Shown: positions 62,350 through 64,000 of the stretch, piece by piece
Position numbering within the stretch: the stretch's first letter is position 1
How the letters are laid out: each line of letters starts with the position of its first letter
Source: Pontibacter anaerobius
GTDB lineage: Bacteria; Bacteroidota; Bacteroidia; Cytophagales; Hymenobacteraceae
Assembly (NCBI RefSeq): GCF_026241195.1
Contig: NZ_JAPFQO010000002.1
Location: 62,001 to 126,000, forward strand
Direction: 5' to 3'
DNA: 64,000 bases
Made by a program: the position numbers and the translations under genes
Notes under the pieces: model-generated
What the model was told of the DNA's origin: nothing
Seen by the model: the letters and a program-made list of their open reading frames with translations, nothing else
Database searches by the model: none

Positions 62350-63330
62350 ATGTCTGTATTAGTATTTGTAGAAGGTCTTAACGGAGAGATCAAGAAGTCC
62401 TCTTTGGAGGCTGCCTCTTACGGTAGCCAGGTGGCACAGCAACTGGGCACCACTGCTACGGCCGTTGCCATTGGCGAGGTGCACGAAGAGGCGCTGGCCA
62501 GACTGGGCGAACAGGGAATCAGCAAGGTATTGTACGATGCCGACGATCGCCTGAAGCAGTTTGTGGCAGATGCCTATGTAAAAGTAATAGCCAAGGCGGC
62601 ACAGCAGGAGAGCGCTAAAGTACTGGTGTTCTCTAACTCCAACATCGGCGCTGCCGTAGGTGCAAAACTGGCGGTTCGTCTGCAAGGCTCACTGGCTACT
62701 AACGTAACCTCTCTGCCTAAAACGGATGGTGGATCCTTCACAGTGACACGTGGCGTGTTCTCCGGTAAAGCTTTTGCCGATGTGGCCCTTACGTCTGATG
62801 TGAAGATCATCGCAGTTAAGAAAAACTCTGTTGAGATTACCCATAATGCTGGAAGCGCAGCAACTATCGAGAAGCTTTCTGCTGATCTGACCGATGCTGA
62901 CTTTGCCGCTGCTCCGAAAGATACCGTGATGCAGGACACAGAGGGTGGCGTGCTGCTACCGGAGGCGGAGATCGTTGTTTCGGGCGGTCGTGGCCTGAAG
63001 GGCCCGGAGAACTGGCACCTGGTGGAGGATCTGGCGAAAGCACTGGGCGCAGCCACAGCCTGTTCTAAGCCGGTTTCTGATATGGACTGGAGACCGCACC
63101 ACGAGCACGTTGGCCAGACTGGTATCACAGTAAGCCCTAACCTATACATCGCTATCGGTATTTCTGGTGCCATTCAGCACCTGGCGGGGGTTAACTCTTC
63201 TAAAGTGATTGTCGTTATTAATAAGGATCCGGAAGCTCCGTTCTTCAAAGCCGCTGATTATGGCATTGTAGGGGATGCTTTTGAGGTTGTTCCTAAATTA
63301 ATAGAAGCTGCAAAAGCTTTAGACAAATAG
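62350..63330 (+). CDS. etfA: Electron transfer flavoprotein alpha subunit
   Basis: This 326-residue subunit binds FAD in its C-terminal domain (about 195-326). The signature blocks are VSGGRGLKGPENWHLVEDL and GQTGITVSPNLYIAIGISGAIQH. The N-terminal domain (about 1-190) forms the contact with EtfB. It is translated right after etfB, with a 2-base gap. The acyl-CoA dehydrogenases and ETF-quinone reductase that it serves are not in this window. Confidence 0.96.
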   Translation: MSVLVFVEGLNGEIKKSSLEAASYGSQVAQQLGTTATAVAIGEVHEEALARLGEQGISKVLYDADDRLKQFVADAYVKVIAKAAQQESAKVLVFSNSNIGAAVGAKLAVRLQGSLATNVTSLPKTDGGSFTVTRGVFSGKAFADVALTSDVKIIAVKKNSVEITHNAGSAATIEKLSADLTDADFAAAPKDTVMQDTEGGVLLPEAEIVVSGGRGLKGPENWHLVEDLAKALGAATACSKPVSDMDWRPHHEHVGQTGITVSPNLYIAIGISGAIQHLAGVNSSKVIVVINKDPEAPFFKAADYGIVGDAFEVVPKLIEAAKALDK

Positions 63331-63348
63331 ACTTTAGATAAAGATACT

Positions 63349-63954
63349 GTGGATAAAATTCAGTTAGAGATACTTGGCCTTTCCTCCAGCCAGTCGCAGA
63401 CAGGGTCTTTTGCCCTGGTGTTGGGTGAGAGAGAGGGGAATAGAAGGCTGCCCATCATCATCGGCATGTTTGAGGCCCAGTCTATCGCTATACAGATCGA
63501 GAAGATAAACCCCAACCGACCGCTCACGCACGACCTGTTTAAGTCGTTTGCAGAGGAGATGGATGTACACGTAACGGAGATCATGATCTCTGACCTGAAG
63601 GAGGGAGTGTTTTACTCTAAGATTGTGTGCACCAACGGCTCTAAGGAGTTTGAGTTGGATGCCCGCCCTTCAGACGCCATTGCCATTGGCCTTCGCTTCG
63701 GGGTGCCAATCTATACGGTTGAGAGCGTGCTGTCGGAGGCTGGCATTATACTTAGCGACCTGGAAGAAGAAGAGGAGGAAAACGAGGAGATGGCTGTTAA
63801 GAGCAGTTCCTCGGGATCAACCTCTAGTGCATCTAAGGAGTCGTTGAACCAAACCTCTGTAGATGAGCTGAACAAGATGCTGAACGAAGCCCTCGAAAAA
63901 GAGGACTACGAAAAGGCAGCCAAAATACGAGATGAGCTAAACAAGCGAAACTGA
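63349..63954 (+). CDS. Bifunctional nuclease family protein with UVR motif
   Basis: This 201-residue protein combines a DUF151/bifunctional nuclease domain (about 1-130; GREGNRRLPIIIGMFEAQ-like LGEREGNRRLPIIIGMFEA and LDARPSDAIAIGLRF) with an acidic Ser-rich linker and a C-terminal UvrB/UvrC motif (about 165-199; NEALEKEDYEKAAKIRDEL). The plant protein that gave the family its name acts on RNA and DNA, but bacterial members are little studied. Translation starts at a GTG (63349), 18 bases after etfA; no in-frame ATG fits better. It could be the last gene of the etf transcript. Confidence 0.9.
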   Translation: MDKIQLEILGLSSSQSQTGSFALVLGEREGNRRLPIIIGMFEAQSIAIQIEKINPNRPLTHDLFKSFAEEMDVHVTEIMISDLKEGVFYSKIVCTNGSKEFELDARPSDAIAIGLRFGVPIYTVESVLSEAGIILSDLEEEEEENEEMAVKSSSSGSTSSASKESLNQTSVDELNKMLNEALEKEDYEKAAKIRDELNKRN

Positions 63955-64000
63955 TTTAAACTAAAGTATAAAATCGGAAGGTTCGGTGCCCCAAGGCATC

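Overview
The window looks like chromosomal DNA of an aerobic, non-photosynthetic Bacteroidota bacterium. The best fit is the Cytophagales, probably Hymenobacteraceae and possibly Pontibacter-like; the genus is an inference and was not tested by any search. The evidence is: two giant secreted proteins ending in type IX secretion (T9SS) sorting domains, a TonB-dependent receptor paired with a DUF4249 lipoprotein, starts without Shine-Dalgarno sequences, promoter boxes of the TAnnTTTG type, and characteristic small intergenic repeats. Genes lie on both strands in short operons separated by clear hairpin terminators. A striking genome-style signature runs through most of the window: the heptamer AAGTATA (or TATACTT) recurs far more often than expected, in genes and spacers alike.

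Layout. 0-10.4 kb: central carbon metabolism. A universal stress protein, a methyltransferase and a DinB-like protein precede a tightly overlapping minus-strand set for 2-oxoacid dehydrogenase E1 alpha, E1 beta, E2 and an acyl carrier protein. An AcsA-like acyl-CoA synthetase follows, and phosphoenolpyruvate synthase diverges from it. 10.4-13.8 kb: a stress-type cluster (PRC-barrel/SHOCT protein, small membrane protein, two cold-shock-domain proteins, two hypothetical proteins). 13.9-17.8 kb: the oxidative pentose phosphate operon gnd-zwf-pgl. 18-26 kb: DUF72, gamma-glutamyltransferase, an M50-type membrane protease, MarC, and an operon of outer-membrane barrel, BCCT transporter and universal stress protein. 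26.5-35.5 kb: secreted and periplasmic functions (Tat-exported TIM-barrel, NIPSNAP, GH20 hexosaminidase, creatininase-like, DUF4249 and TonB receptor).

35.6-48.4 kb differs from the rest. It opens with gene remnants (an internally deleted hydrolase, a LytTR fragment, a tatA-like gene with no normal start codon). It continues with AT-rich DNA, two giant T9SS cargo proteins flanking a small lipoprotein, a degenerate 1-kb spacer, and a Crp/Fnr regulator with a serine hydrolase. It ends at a tRNA-Glu gene. From about 36.6 to 49.5 kb the AAGTATA signature almost disappears, which suggests acquired or unusually young DNA.

48.7-64 kb returns to housekeeping and signalling: a transglutaminase-like membrane protein, a conserved lipoprotein of unknown function, an FRG-domain protein, a DUF3298 lipoprotein, a radical SAM protein, pyruvate carboxylase, a bacteriophytochrome kinase next to a small ABM-fold monooxygenase, a TPR protein, the electron transfer flavoprotein etfBA, and a bifunctional nuclease family protein.

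Metabolically, pyruvate carboxylase, PEP synthase, the PDH-like complex, the AcsA-like synthetase, the pentose phosphate enzymes and ETF all bear on acetyl-CoA, pyruvate and redox balance. The universal stress, cold-shock, PRC-barrel, BCCT and MarC genes suggest an environmental bacterium exposed to osmotic and temperature stress. No CRISPR array, insertion sequence, rRNA operon or recognisable complete defence system was seen.
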